Assembly: GCF_014204795.1 (NCBI RefSeq)
Contig: NZ_JACHMB010000001.1
Coordinates: 7,762,501-7,826,500 of the forward strand
Reading direction: 5' to 3'
DNA length: 64,000 nt
From: Nonomuraea jabiensis
GTDB lineage: Bacteria; Actinomycetota; Actinomycetes; Streptosporangiales; Streptosporangiaceae
Shown here: positions 7,833-16,761 of the stretch, piece after piece
Layout of the letters: each line of letters opens with the position of its first letter
Numbering within the stretch: the stretch's first letter is position 1
Program-made: the position numbers and the translations under genes
Notes under the pieces: generated by a model
What the model saw: the letters and a program-made list of their open reading frames with translations, nothing else
Database searches by the model: none
Told to the model about the DNA's origin: nothing

Positions 7833-10092
7833 GGTCCCCTCCCAGGTTCGTCGGCAGAAAGGCGCGGATGTGGGTGCCGCCGCCGGGCGGGGAGCGCATC
7901 GACCAGACCCCGCCCACCTCGGCGGCCCGTTCCCGCATGGAGCGGATCCCCACGCCGGCCGTCCGATCGGGGCCGAGCCCGCGGCCGTTGTCCCGCACCG
8001 TCACCTCCACGCCGCCGTCCGACGGCGCGACCGTCGCGGTGCAGTGGGTCGCCTCGCTGTGGCGGGCCGCGTTCGTGATCGCCTCGACGGCGATCCGGTA
8101 GGCCGCCGTCTCGACCGCGGCAGGCAGCGCCGGGAGCCGCTCCGAGCCGACGACCTCGATGCACATGGCGCCCGACAGGGCCGCCGCCCGCGCCCGGATC
8201 GCGCCGACGACGCCGAGCTCGTCCAGCGCGGGCGGGCGCAGCGCCTCGACCAGGCGTCGCACGTCGGTCAGCGACGCGGCGGCCTCTGCGGAGATCTCGT
8301 CGAGCAGCGGGCGCGCCGCCGATTCGGGCGGTACGTCCCGCGCGGCGAGGCCGGCCTTGATCCGGATCGCGGCCAGGGTCGGGCCGAGACCGTCGTGCAG
8401 GTCGCGGCGTAAGCGGCGGCGCTCGTCCTCGCGCGAGGCCACGACCTCGGCGCGGGACCTGGCCAGGTCGTCATGCAGCCGTACCGCCTGCACCGCCGTG
8501 CCCACCTGCTGCGCCAGAGAGGCGATCAGGCCGAGGTCGACGGGGTCGAGCGGATCGTCGCTGCCGCGGGCCGAGACCCGCAGGTGGCCGATGAGCGTCC
8601 CGTGGTAGCGCAGCGGCTCGACGTGCACCTCGCCGACGGGGACGCCGTACTGCGTGGCCAGGTGCGCGGCGCCGGAGCCGTCCACGAGGTCGATCGCCGC
8701 GTGCGGGACGCGCAGCGACCGGGCCACGGTCTCGACGATCGCGGGCAGCACGTCGGCGGGCAGCAGCACCGCCTGCAACCGCGTGCCGAGGCGGGTCAGC
8801 GCCGCGGACGGGTCGCGGCGGTCGCCGTACATCACCCGGTTGACCGTGCTCTGCGCCAGCGCGCGCAGCGGCGCCAGCGCGAGCGCCGCACCGGCCGCGG
8901 TGAGCGCGGCGGCCACCGGCTGCGACAACCCCAGCCCGCTGACCAGCAGCGCCACCACGGCCGCGTACCCGGCGACCAGGATCGCGACCACGCTGGCGTA
9001 CACCAGCGACCGGTTCGCCAGCCGCTCGATGTCGAACAGGCGATGGCGCCGCAACGCCACCCCGATCCCGGCCACGAAGGGCAGCCCCGACAGCCCGAGG
9101 GCGCCCGGCGGCAGGGGACGGGCCGCGGCGAGCAGTTCGGGAAGGTGCCAGCCGGCCAGGCTCAGCAGCGTCGCGGTCGCGCCGCCCGCCATCAGCCAGC
9201 GCGTCCTGGCGCGCATCAGAGGGTCGGGGTTGCGGCGGTAGGCGACGAAGCCCCACGCCGTGCTGGTGACCAGGGCCGCCGCCACGACCGCGGTCTGGCC
9301 GACGTGCACCAGCCCGAGCCGGCCGAGCGCGTTGGGCGCCAGCGGGGCGGCGAGCGCGCTCCAGAGCGCCATCGCGGCCGGCGGCGCGGCGTACCCGACG
9401 GCCATGGCGCGGCGGCTGCGGGCCGGCAGCGGCCGGGGCGCGGTGAACGCGATCGTGAAGGCCAGCAGCCCGCCCCAGGAGATCGAGTACGCCACGATCG
9501 TGTTGAGGTGGAACAGCCACAGCCGGGCGCCGCCGGTGGCCAGGGCGAGGGCGGGCAGCCCGGCGGTGACGGTGAGCGTGCTGCCCAGCAGGCCCGCCGC
9601 GAGCACGAGCAGCGGAGCCGTCGCGGGCTCCTCGGGCCGCCGCAGATACAGCGCGACGGCCAGCCCTGCCAGCGCGAGCACGAAGACGAGATCGCCCCAG
9701 CCCGCCACGAGCAGCGGGTACGGATCGGGGCGGCCGACCCGGACCGCCACCGTCGTCGGCCGCTCGCGGACCACGTCGTAGAGCAGGGTCGTGCCCGGCC
9801 GCGGACGGGGGACGACGCCCAGGCCGTCGGCGAGCCGATGCCCGGCCACGCCGGTCACCAGATCGCCCGTCCGCAACCCCACCCCGCCGGGCGCGCCCGG
9901 GACGTCCACCGGGGTGCCCGGGACGTCCACCACCACGCCGTCGGCGCGCCAGCCCAGCGGCACCATGCTGCCGTCCGACGGCGCGTCCAGCCCGGCGGCG
10001 GTCGCCACCACCCCCAGCACCACCAGGACGATCGCCACTCCCGCCGGGATCCGGCGCGACCACCCTGAGGAGACCGGCCACAGTCGCCACAT
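7807..10092 (-). CDS. Membrane sensor histidine kinase, HisKA_3 type, with PDZ-like and GAF-like regions
   Basis: About 761 residues from the ATG at 10092. Order: membrane helix (15-35), an extracytoplasmic PDZ-like segment (about 45-120, GLRTGDLVTGVAGHRL), some seven to eight further membrane helices (130-400), a GAF-like domain (about 430-545), the dimerisation/phospho-acceptor box EDERRRLRRDLHDGLGP (His near 563), and an HATPase domain (EAITNAARHSEA, DNGRGLG, GGGTHIRAFLP). The 3' end overlaps its response-regulator gene. Upstream in-frame starts (ATG 10134 and GTGs) lack a clear ribosome site, so the exact N-terminus is uncertain. The signal sensed cannot be read. Confidence 0.88.
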   Translation of the reverse strand: MWRLWPVSSGWSRRIPAGVAIVLVVLGVVATAAGLDAPSDGSMVPLGWRADGVVVDVPGTPVDVPGAPGGVGLRTGDLVTGVAGHRLADGLGVVPRPRPGTTLLYDVVRERPTTVAVRVGRPDPYPLLVAGWGDLVFVLALAGLAVALYLRRPEEPATAPLLVLAAGLLGSTLTVTAGLPALALATGGARLWLFHLNTIVAYSISWGGLLAFTIAFTAPRPLPARSRRAMAVGYAAPPAAMALWSALAAPLAPNALGRLGLVHVGQTAVVAAALVTSTAWGFVAYRRNPDPLMRARTRWLMAGGATATLLSLAGWHLPELLAAARPLPPGALGLSGLPFVAGIGVALRRHRLFDIERLANRSLVYASVVAILVAGYAAVVALLVSGLGLSQPVAAALTAAGAALALAPLRALAQSTVNRVMYGDRRDPSAALTRLGTRLQAVLLPADVLPAIVETVARSLRVPHAAIDLVDGSGAAHLATQYGVPVGEVHVEPLRYHGTLIGHLRVSARGSDDPLDPVDLGLIASLAQQVGTAVQAVRLHDDLARSRAEVVASREDERRRLRRDLHDGLGPTLAAIRIKAGLAARDVPPESAARPLLDEISAEAAASLTDVRRLVEALRPPALDELGVVGAIRARAAALSGAMCIEVVGSERLPALPAAVETAAYRIAVEAITNAARHSEATHCTATVAPSDGGVEVTVRDNGRGLGPDRTAGVGIRSMRERAAEVGGVWSMRSPPGGGTHIRAFLPTNLGGDHDPADPRR

Positions 10093-10187
10093 GGACACGC
10101 ACACATCGTGACCGACACCCCGGCGGGAAACCATCACCCGGACGCCTACGGTTTGGAGGGAAAGGCGTGTCAACGGCCGGGCACGGG

Positions 10188-10679
10188 CTAACCCGACTTC
10201 CCGGACAACGTCAGAGCCCAGGCGAGCAGGCCGAACGCGGTCGTGGAGGCGACCACGCGGACGAGGTTCCAGCTCCGCCACCGCATCTCGCCGAACGCCT
10301 CGCGGACCGCGGCCACGTCGATGCGGGCGGGATCGCCCGCCGCCTTGATCGCGTCGTTGCGCGGCACGTTGACCGCCAGGGTGATGACGACGGTGATCGC
10401 GTACAGGACGAGCGCGGCGACGATCCACGGCAGCGCCGGGCGGCCGAGGTAGGCCACCGCGGCGAGGATCGTGAACAGGAGGGCGCCGAAGAAGCCGCCC
10501 GCCATGAACCACGGGTTGATGATCGCCCGGTCGATCGCCTGGAACGCGGCCACGAAGGTGCGGTCGTCGGTCCGCCCGAGGCCCGGCATGATCGTGTGCG
10601 CGTACAGGCCGAAGATCCCCGCCACCAGGCCCATCGACAGCGTGGCGGCCATCAGCGCCGCGATCCGCATGGCTTCCAC
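10188..10679 (-). CDS. DUF1772-domain membrane protein (anthrone-oxygenase-like family)
   Basis: 163 residues with four predicted membrane helices. Family-typical features are GLYAHTIMPGL near the N-terminus, AINPWF-like IDRAIINPWFMAGG in the middle and a late Asn-Val-Pro motif (NVPRNDAI). DUF1772 members include enzymes acting on polycyclic aromatics, but most actinomycete copies are uncharacterised. GTG 10679 is preferred because GGGAGGA lies 5-6 bases upstream; ATG 10670 is possible. It is divergent from the large SARP-type regulator and lies 95 bases upstream of the histidine kinase on the same strand. Confidence 0.75.
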   Translation of the reverse strand: MEAMRIAALMAATLSMGLVAGIFGLYAHTIMPGLGRTDDRTFVAAFQAIDRAIINPWFMAGGFFGALLFTILAAVAYLGRPALPWIVAALVLYAITVVITLAVNVPRNDAIKAAGDPARIDVAAVREAFGEMRWRSWNLVRVVASTTAFGLLAWALTLSGKSG

Positions 10680-10773
10680 AGAGTCCTCCCGGCGGGCTCA
10701 GCGATGTCGTCCGGCCCACATGATCCCACCGGTTCCTTTCGCGGACCTGTCCGGAACCTGTCGTGCCGCACCG

Positions 10774-10788
10774 GCACAAGGTTTGTGC
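10774..10788. promoter_or_regulatory. Inverted repeat in the DUF1772/SARP divergent promoter
   Basis: Perfect 6-base arms GCACAA and TTGTGC separated by GGT, 55 bases upstream of the SARP-type regulator start and 95 bases upstream of DUF1772. It is a candidate operator or autoregulatory site; nothing proves occupancy. Confidence 0.3.
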
Positions 10789-10842
10789 AAGAACGATGAC
10801 ATCGCCGGCGGCTACCGTCGTATATGCGGCAAGGAGATCGAC

Positions 10843-13800
10843 GTGAATGTGGATATAAGGTCAGATGCCGGATTTCGGTTCGGGATTTTGGGCCCGCTCG
10901 AAGTCTTACGTGACGGCCGGCCGATCTCCCTTCCGGCGGCCAAGCAGCGGATCGTGCTCGCCACGCTGCTCCTGCGCGCCAACCAGAACGTCTCGCCGGA
11001 CGAGCTGATCGAGCGGATCTGGGCCGAGGCCGTTCCCCACAACGCCCGCAGCGCGCTCTACACCCACGTGACGCGGTTGCGGCGCGCGCTGGGCGGTGCC
11101 GGCTCCCGACGGCTGATCCGCACGTCCGACGACGGCTACGTCATCGACCTGCCGCCCGAGGCGCTGGACCTGTCGCGGTTCCGGGAGCTGGTCGCGCGCG
11201 CCGCCGCCGGCACGGACGCCGCCGGTGAGGCGGATCTCCTCGGCCGCGCGCTGGAGCTGTGGCGCGGTCCCGTGCTGGCCGGCGTTCCGTCGGAGTCGTT
11301 GCAGCGTGACGTGGTGCCGCTGGTCGTGGAGGAGCGGCTGCGGGTCGTGGACCGGTGGTTCCGGCTCGGCCTGCGGCTCGGGCGCGACGACGAGATGGTC
11401 AAGGTGCTCAAGGAGGCGACCGCGGAGCATCCGTTCCACGAGCGGCTGTGGGCGCAGCTCCTGGTCGCGCTGCACCGGTCCGGTCGCCGGGCGGAGGCGC
11501 TGGAGACGTACCGGAGCGTCGCCGCCCTCCTGCGCGACGAGCTGGGCGTCGACCCCGGCCAGGAGCTGGTCCGGCTGCACTCCGCCATCCTGGCCGGCGA
11601 CCCCGAGCCCGCGCGCGTGCTCGACGACGGCCACCTCCCGCCGGCCTCTCAGCCGGACGACCCGCCGCAGAGCCCGGTACGCCCGCGGCAACTGCCCTCC
11701 GGCTTCGCCTCCTTCACCGGGCGCCGCGCCGAGCTCGCGACCCTGGACGCCCTCCTCGACCGCGAGGACGCCCACGCGTCGCCGCCGATCGTGATCGCCG
11801 CCATCAGCGGCATGGGCGGAGTGGGCAAGACGGCGCTGGCCGTGCACTGGGCGCACTCGGTCGCCGACCGGTTCCCCGACGGCGTGCTCCATCTCAACCT
11901 GCGCGGCTTCGGCCCGGGCCCGCCCGTCGAGCCCCATGCCGCGCTGGAGCTGCTGCTCAACGCGCTGGGCGTGGTCGGGCAGCGGGTTCCCGCGGAGACG
12001 GACGCCCGCTCGGCGCTGCTGCGCAGCGTGCTGGCCGGGCGGCGGGTCCTGATGCTGCTCGACAACGCCCGCGACGCGGCCCAGGTGCGGCCGCTGCTGC
12101 CGGGCTCGCGCTCGTTCGTGCTGGTCACCAGCCGCAACCAGATGCGCGGCCTGGCCGTACGGGAGGGGGCGCGGCCCCTCGTGCTCGGCCAGTTCTCGCC
12201 CGGCGAGTCGACCGCCCTGCTGGCCGCGATCCTGGGCCCGGAACGGATCGGCGCCGAGCCGTGGGCCGCCGCCGAGCTGGCCCGGTCGTGCGTCCACCTG
12301 CCGCTGGCGCTGACGATCGCGGCCGAGCACGCGACGTACCGGCCGGGCAGCCCGCTGCACACCCTGGCCGAGGAGGTGCGGGCCCAGCGGACCCGGCTGG
12401 ACGCGCTGGACACCTCCGACGACCACGAGGCGAGCGTGCGGGCGGTGCTCTCCTGGTCGTACCTGGCGCTGGAGCCGCCGGCGGCCCGCATGTTCCGCCT
12501 TCTGAGCCTGCATCCCGGTCCCGACGTGGGCCCGGGTGCGGCGGCCGCGCTGGCGGGCGTCCCGGTCGCCGAGGCGCGGCGGCTGCTCGACGTCCTGGCC
12601 GACCGGTCGCTGCTGGAGAGACCCAGCCGTGAACAGGGCAGGGAACGGTACCGCTTCCACGACCTGCTCCACGCGTACGCCATCGAGCAGAGGGCCCTCG
12701 CGGACGGCCCGGCCGAACGGGCGGCCGCCGTCCGACGCGTGCTCAACTGGTATCTCCACACCGCGAGCCGCGCCGCCGACCTCGTCGAACCCACCAGGAG
12801 ACGCTTCCCCGACGTGACCGACCGTGCCCCCGCCGAGCCGCCCGCGCTGGAGGGCCCGGAGGGCGCGCTGGCGTGGGTGGAGGAGGAACGGGCCGGCCTC
12901 GTGGCGGCCGTCGCGCTGTCGGCCGAGCACGGATGGGACGACTTCACCTGGCGGCTGGCGCACGCGCTCTGGCGGTTCTTCCTCATCCGCGGGCACGTCC
13001 GCGACTGGATCGACACGCACCTGCGGGCGCTCGACGCCGCCCGCGACACCGGCGACCCCCGCGTCCTGGCCGAGACGATGAAGAACCTCGGCTTCGCGTA
13101 CTGGCGGGCCGGGCACCTCGCCGAGGCGCTGGACCACCACGGCCGGGCGCTCGTCCTCGACCAGGAGAGCGGCGACGGCTGGGGCGAGGCCAAGACGCGC
13201 AACCATCTCGGGTTCATCCACGACCGCGCGGGCCACTTCGCCGAGGCGCTGCGCCAGCAGCAGCGCTCCCTCGCCCGCTACCGGGAGGCGGGCGACCTGT
13301 GCGGCCAGGGCCGCGCGCTCGTCGGCATCGGCAACGCCTACCGCCAGCTCGGGCACCACAGCGCGAGCATGGTCCACCTCAAGAGGGCGCTCGCCGTCAC
13401 CTGCGAGATCGGCGACCGCTGGGGCGAGAGCCTGGCCCTCACCGCCATCGGCTTCACCCGCCTGACCGGCGGCTACGGCGCGGAAGCCACCCGCCCGCTC
13501 TACCGGGCCCTCGCCATCTCCCGGGAGATGGGCGACCGCTGGGGGGAGAGCATGGCCCTCATCGTGATCGGCCTCGGCCGGCTGATCAACGGCGAGTACG
13601 GGGACCCGTCCCACCCGCTGTGCCAGGCGCTCGCCATCTCCCGAGAGATCGGCGACCGCTGGAGCGAGAGCCTCGCGCTCACCGCCATGGGCTTCGCCAG
13701 CCTGGCCTCGGGGCGCAACGCGGAGACCACGCGATACCTGCGGCGCGCGCTCACCGTCAGCCACGAGATCAGATGCATCGCCGGCGCCGACGACCTGCTC

Positions 13801-13935
13801 CACGAGGCGTTCCGCACCGCCATGCCGCGGGTCGGCCACCAGACGCTCGTCTCCACGCTGTCCTTCCACACCCGCCTGCAACTCAGGCTGGCCGCCGTGG
13901 ACGCCCCTCGCGCGCTCGGCCCCTCCCCGTGCTGA
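10843..13935 (+). CDS. AfsR/SARP-family regulator with NB-ARC and TPR domains
   Basis: 1030 residues. Domains in order: OmpR-type winged helix (about 10-105, FGILGPLEVLRDG), bacterial activation domain BTAD (about 105-250), a STAND/NB-ARC ATPase with P-loop GMGGVGKT near 323 and kinase-2 RVLMLLDNA near 403, and a C-terminal tetratricopeptide region (about 725-1000). Such proteins activate secondary-metabolite or developmental genes. GTG 10843 has AAGGAG at ideal spacing; longer open frame upstream lacks a start signal. Three consecutive TPR units at 13400-13700 repeat with a 120-base (40-residue) period around GDRWGESLAL, pointing to recent internal duplication. It converges with the SulP gene with no bases between the stops. 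Confidence 0.93.
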   Translation: MNVDIRSDAGFRFGILGPLEVLRDGRPISLPAAKQRIVLATLLLRANQNVSPDELIERIWAEAVPHNARSALYTHVTRLRRALGGAGSRRLIRTSDDGYVIDLPPEALDLSRFRELVARAAAGTDAAGEADLLGRALELWRGPVLAGVPSESLQRDVVPLVVEERLRVVDRWFRLGLRLGRDDEMVKVLKEATAEHPFHERLWAQLLVALHRSGRRAEALETYRSVAALLRDELGVDPGQELVRLHSAILAGDPEPARVLDDGHLPPASQPDDPPQSPVRPRQLPSGFASFTGRRAELATLDALLDREDAHASPPIVIAAISGMGGVGKTALAVHWAHSVADRFPDGVLHLNLRGFGPGPPVEPHAALELLLNALGVVGQRVPAETDARSALLRSVLAGRRVLMLLDNARDAAQVRPLLPGSRSFVLVTSRNQMRGLAVREGARPLVLGQFSPGESTALLAAILGPERIGAEPWAAAELARSCVHLPLALTIAAEHATYRPGSPLHTLAEEVRAQRTRLDALDTSDDHEASVRAVLSWSYLALEPPAARMFRLLSLHPGPDVGPGAAAALAGVPVAEARRLLDVLADRSLLERPSREQGRERYRFHDLLHAYAIEQRALADGPAERAAAVRRVLNWYLHTASRAADLVEPTRRRFPDVTDRAPAEPPALEGPEGALAWVEEERAGLVAAVALSAEHGWDDFTWRLAHALWRFFLIRGHVRDWIDTHLRALDAARDTGDPRVLAETMKNLGFAYWRAGHLAEALDHHGRALVLDQESGDGWGEAKTRNHLGFIHDRAGHFAEALRQQQRSLARYREAGDLCGQGRALVGIGNAYRQLGHHSASMVHLKRALAVTCEIGDRWGESLALTAIGFTRLTGGYGAEATRPLYRALAISREMGDRWGESMALIVIGLGRLINGEYGDPSHPLCQALAISREIGDRWSESLALTAMGFASLASGRNAETTRYLRRALTVSHEIRCIAGADDLLHEAFRTAMPRVGHQTLVSTLSFHTRLQLRLAAVDAPRALGPSPC

Positions 13936-15642
13936 TCAGGGCGCTTCCCGCTCCCACTGCCGGTAGGCGGCGACGGCGGTCGGGAGGGTGGGGAAGAGCC
14001 GCTGCTCGCCGACCGTGGCGGTCAGGCCGTAGGCGTCCAGGTACGTGCGCAGGTCCTGCTTGACCCTGGCCATGGCGAAGACGATGCCGCGCCGCTCCAG
14101 CTCCTGGCGCAGGGAGTCGACGGCGTCCAGGGCGGTGATGTCCACCTCGACGTTGGCCTCGACGTTCAGGACGAACCAGTGGACGGGGGTGTCCTGCTGC
14201 TCGACGGCGGCCAGGGCGCGGCGGTGGAAGTCCTGGGCGTTGGCGAAGAACAGCGGCGAGTCGTAGCGGTAGATCACCAGGCCGGGGATGGTCCGGGCGG
14301 CCGGATAGTCGTCGATGTCGTGCATGCCCGCCAGGCCCGGCACCACGCCCAGGATCGCGTCATGCGGGCGGGCGACCCGGGCGAGCATCTCGGCGACGGA
14401 CAGGGCCACGGCCAGCAGGATGCCGTACAGGATGTCGAAGATCAGGACCCCGGCGAAGGCGCCGAGGGCGAGCAGGAGCTCGGTGCGGCGGAAATGGGCC
14501 AGCCGCACGAAGTCGGGCAGCGAGACGAGGCGGGTGGCGGCGTACACGACGATCGCGCCGAGGGCGGCGGTGGGGAAGTCGGCCAGCAGCGGCCCGGCGA
14601 ACATGAGCACCGCCACGACGGCGACCAGGCAGGTGAGCGAGTACAGCTGGGTGCGGGCGCCGGCTGCGTCGGCCAGGGCGGTGCGGCTGCCGCTGCTGCT
14701 GACCGGGAAGCCGTGCAGCGCGGCCGCGCCCAGGTTGGCCGTGCCCAGCGCGAGGAGCTCCTGGTTGGCGTCGACGTCCTGGTGGTGGCGGGCGGCGAAG
14801 GAGCGGGCGGTGAGCATGTTGTCGCTGTAGCCGACGAGGAAGACGCCGACGGCGGGCAGCAGCACGTTGTCCAGCGGGGGCAGCGAGGGGGCGGGCAGCC
14901 CGGCGGGGATCTCGCCGACCACCTTGATGCCCCGGGCCTCCAGGTGGAACACCATCACGCTCAGCGTGGCCAGCAGCACGGCGAGCAGGGGCGCCGGGAC
15001 CGCGGGCAGCCGCCACTGCAGCAGGAACAGGAAGGCGAGCACGGCGGCCGCCATGACGACGGTGCCGGGATGGGCGTGGGGCAGCAGGCGGACGAACGAC
15101 GACAGCTGGTCGATGAGGGACTCGCCCGTCACCGGGGCGCCGATGAGCTTGCCGAGCTGGCCGGCGACCATGATGACGGCCACGCCGGCGAGGTAGCCGA
15201 CCAGGATCGGCCGGGACAGCAGGTCCGCGACGAAGCCCAGCCGCAGCAGCCGGCAGCCCAGGCAGAGCAGCCCGACGATGAGGGCCAGCGAGGCGGCCAG
15301 GGAGGCGTACCGGGCCGGGTCCCCGGCGGCCAGGGGGCCGATGGCGGTGGCGGTCATCAGCGCGGTGGTCGACTCGGGCCCGACCGACAGCTGCCGGGAG
15401 GAGCCCAGCAGGGCGTACAGGGCCAGCGGGGCCAGGATCGCCCACAGCCCGGCCACCGGCGGCAGCCCGGCCACGGTGGCGTAGGCCATGACCTGGGGGA
15501 CGAGGTAGGCGGCGACGGTCAGCCCGGCGAGCAGGTCGCCACGCAGCCATGCGCGCCGGTAGGTGGTCAGGGTGGCCAGGCCGGGCAGAAAACGGAGCAC
15601 GCCCGAGGATGGCGCATGATGGCACGCGGACGCCAGCACCAC
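13936..15642 (-). CDS. SulP-family anion transporter with STAS domain
   Basis: 568 residues. SulP permeases move sulfate, bicarbonate or dicarboxylates across the cytoplasmic membrane. Seen: the signature region LAGLTVAAYLVPQVMAYATV early in the protein, about eleven to twelve helices to residue 425, and a cytoplasmic STAS domain (about 440-555, VIYRYDSPLFFANAQDF and VEVDITALDAVDSL). The open frame begins with GTG at 15642; a second in-frame GTG at 15600 is an alternative and neither has a strong ribosome site. The stop abuts that of the convergent SARP-type gene (TGATCA). Substrate specificity cannot be decided. Confidence 0.9.
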   Translation of the reverse strand: MVLASACHHAPSSGVLRFLPGLATLTTYRRAWLRGDLLAGLTVAAYLVPQVMAYATVAGLPPVAGLWAILAPLALYALLGSSRQLSVGPESTTALMTATAIGPLAAGDPARYASLAASLALIVGLLCLGCRLLRLGFVADLLSRPILVGYLAGVAVIMVAGQLGKLIGAPVTGESLIDQLSSFVRLLPHAHPGTVVMAAAVLAFLFLLQWRLPAVPAPLLAVLLATLSVMVFHLEARGIKVVGEIPAGLPAPSLPPLDNVLLPAVGVFLVGYSDNMLTARSFAARHHQDVDANQELLALGTANLGAAALHGFPVSSSGSRTALADAAGARTQLYSLTCLVAVVAVLMFAGPLLADFPTAALGAIVVYAATRLVSLPDFVRLAHFRRTELLLALGAFAGVLIFDILYGILLAVALSVAEMLARVARPHDAILGVVPGLAGMHDIDDYPAARTIPGLVIYRYDSPLFFANAQDFHRRALAAVEQQDTPVHWFVLNVEANVEVDITALDAVDSLRQELERRGIVFAMARVKQDLRTYLDAYGLTATVGEQRLFPTLPTAVAAYRQWEREAP

Positions 15643-15672
15643 GCGCCCTGACCGGTGGAAGGGCCGCTCCCT

Positions 15673-16647
15673 TCAGGGCCCGGGCTCGTGCCCGGCCGCC
15701 CTGGCGCGGAACCGCGACGGCGAGACGCCGGCCCACGCCACGAACGCCTGCCGTAAGGACTCGGCGGAGGTGAACCCGCACCGGCGGGCGATGGCCGCGA
15801 CCGGCTCGCGCGATCCGGTGAGCAGCTGGGAGGCCGCCTCCAGCCGCGCGTCGCGGACCAGCCGCGACGGGGTCCGGCCCACGTGCTCGACGAACAGCCT
15901 GCTCAGGTGCCGCTCGCTCACCCCGGCGAGCGCGGCCAGCCGGGAGACGCTCAGGTCGCCGTCGAGGTTGCTGATCACGTGGTCGATGACCCGCCGGACC
16001 ACGGCCTGGTCGGAGCGCGGGATCCGGTTGAACAGGCTCACCTGCGCCTGGTTGCCGGGCCGCTTGAGGTAGGCGACCATGCCCATGGCCACCCGGCGGG
16101 CGAGCTCGGCCCCGTGGTCCTCCTCGATGAAGGCCAGCGTGAGGTCGAGGGCGGCGGTGACCCCGCCCGAGGTCGCGACCGCGCCGTCGCGGATGAAGAT
16201 CGGCGCCGGGTCGACGTTGACCCGCGGGTAGCGCGCGGCGAGCTGCCCCGCGTAGTACCAGTGCGTGGTGGCCCGCCGGTGGTCGAGCAGCCCGGCCGCG
16301 GCCAGCACGCTCGCCCCCGTGCACACCGACGCCACCCGCCGCGACAGACCGGCGAGCCGCAGGACCTGGCTGACGAACCGGGGGTTGGCGGCGGCGGCCG
16401 CGTGGCCCCGCCCGCCGGAGACGACCAGGGTGTCGATCGGGCCGCTCATCCCGTCGATCCGGTGCTGCGCCGACAGCTCGAGCCCGGAGTCGCAGCGCAC
16501 CGGCCGGCCCATCGGCGTCGCGAACACGACCTCGTACGCCGGGTCGGCGCCCTGCTGGTTGGCGTGGTCGAACCCGGTCGTCACGGACGCCACGTCCACG
16601 AGTTCGATGCCGTCGTAACCGATCATGACGATCAGCCGTGCCACCAT
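15673..16647 (-). CDS. GlxA-family transcriptional regulator (DJ-1/PfpI domain plus AraC HTH)
   Basis: 324 residues. The N-terminal class I amidotransferase-like DJ-1 domain (about 1-190) carries the conserved Cys in RVASVCTGASVLAAAG. The C-terminal AraC double helix-turn-helix (about 225-315) reads SVSRLAALAGVSERHLSRLF and AIARRCGFTSAESLRQAF. These regulators often respond to nitrogenous compounds or to methylated amines. ATG 16647 begins MVARLIVMIGYDG, matching the family start; a 27-codon upstream extension is open but unlikely. It is divergent from the ion-channel gene. Confidence 0.9.
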   Translation of the reverse strand: MVARLIVMIGYDGIELVDVASVTTGFDHANQQGADPAYEVVFATPMGRPVRCDSGLELSAQHRIDGMSGPIDTLVVSGGRGHAAAAANPRFVSQVLRLAGLSRRVASVCTGASVLAAAGLLDHRRATTHWYYAGQLAARYPRVNVDPAPIFIRDGAVATSGGVTAALDLTLAFIEEDHGAELARRVAMGMVAYLKRPGNQAQVSLFNRIPRSDQAVVRRVIDHVISNLDGDLSVSRLAALAGVSERHLSRLFVEHVGRTPSRLVRDARLEAASQLLTGSREPVAAIARRCGFTSAESLRQAFVAWAGVSPSRFRARAAGHEPGP

Positions 16648-16761
16648 GGCCACATCGTACGGGTGCGCCGCTCGCCACGGCGATCCCGGATCTCCGGCGC
16701 AGGCGCCGCGGCCCACTACGATGATCAAGGTTTGTGGTCGTCACCTTGGGGGCGGTGGAAG

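Noticed and set aside
10906-13881. 991-codon minus-strand frame opposite the SARP-type regulator
   Set aside because: Antisense shadow; the plus strand has the P-loop and TPR repeats with an ideal ribosome site.
10843-13935. Secondary-metabolite gene cluster next to the SARP-type regulator
   Set aside because: Neighbours are transport, regulation and unknown genes; no polyketide, peptide synthetase or terpene gene is in the window.
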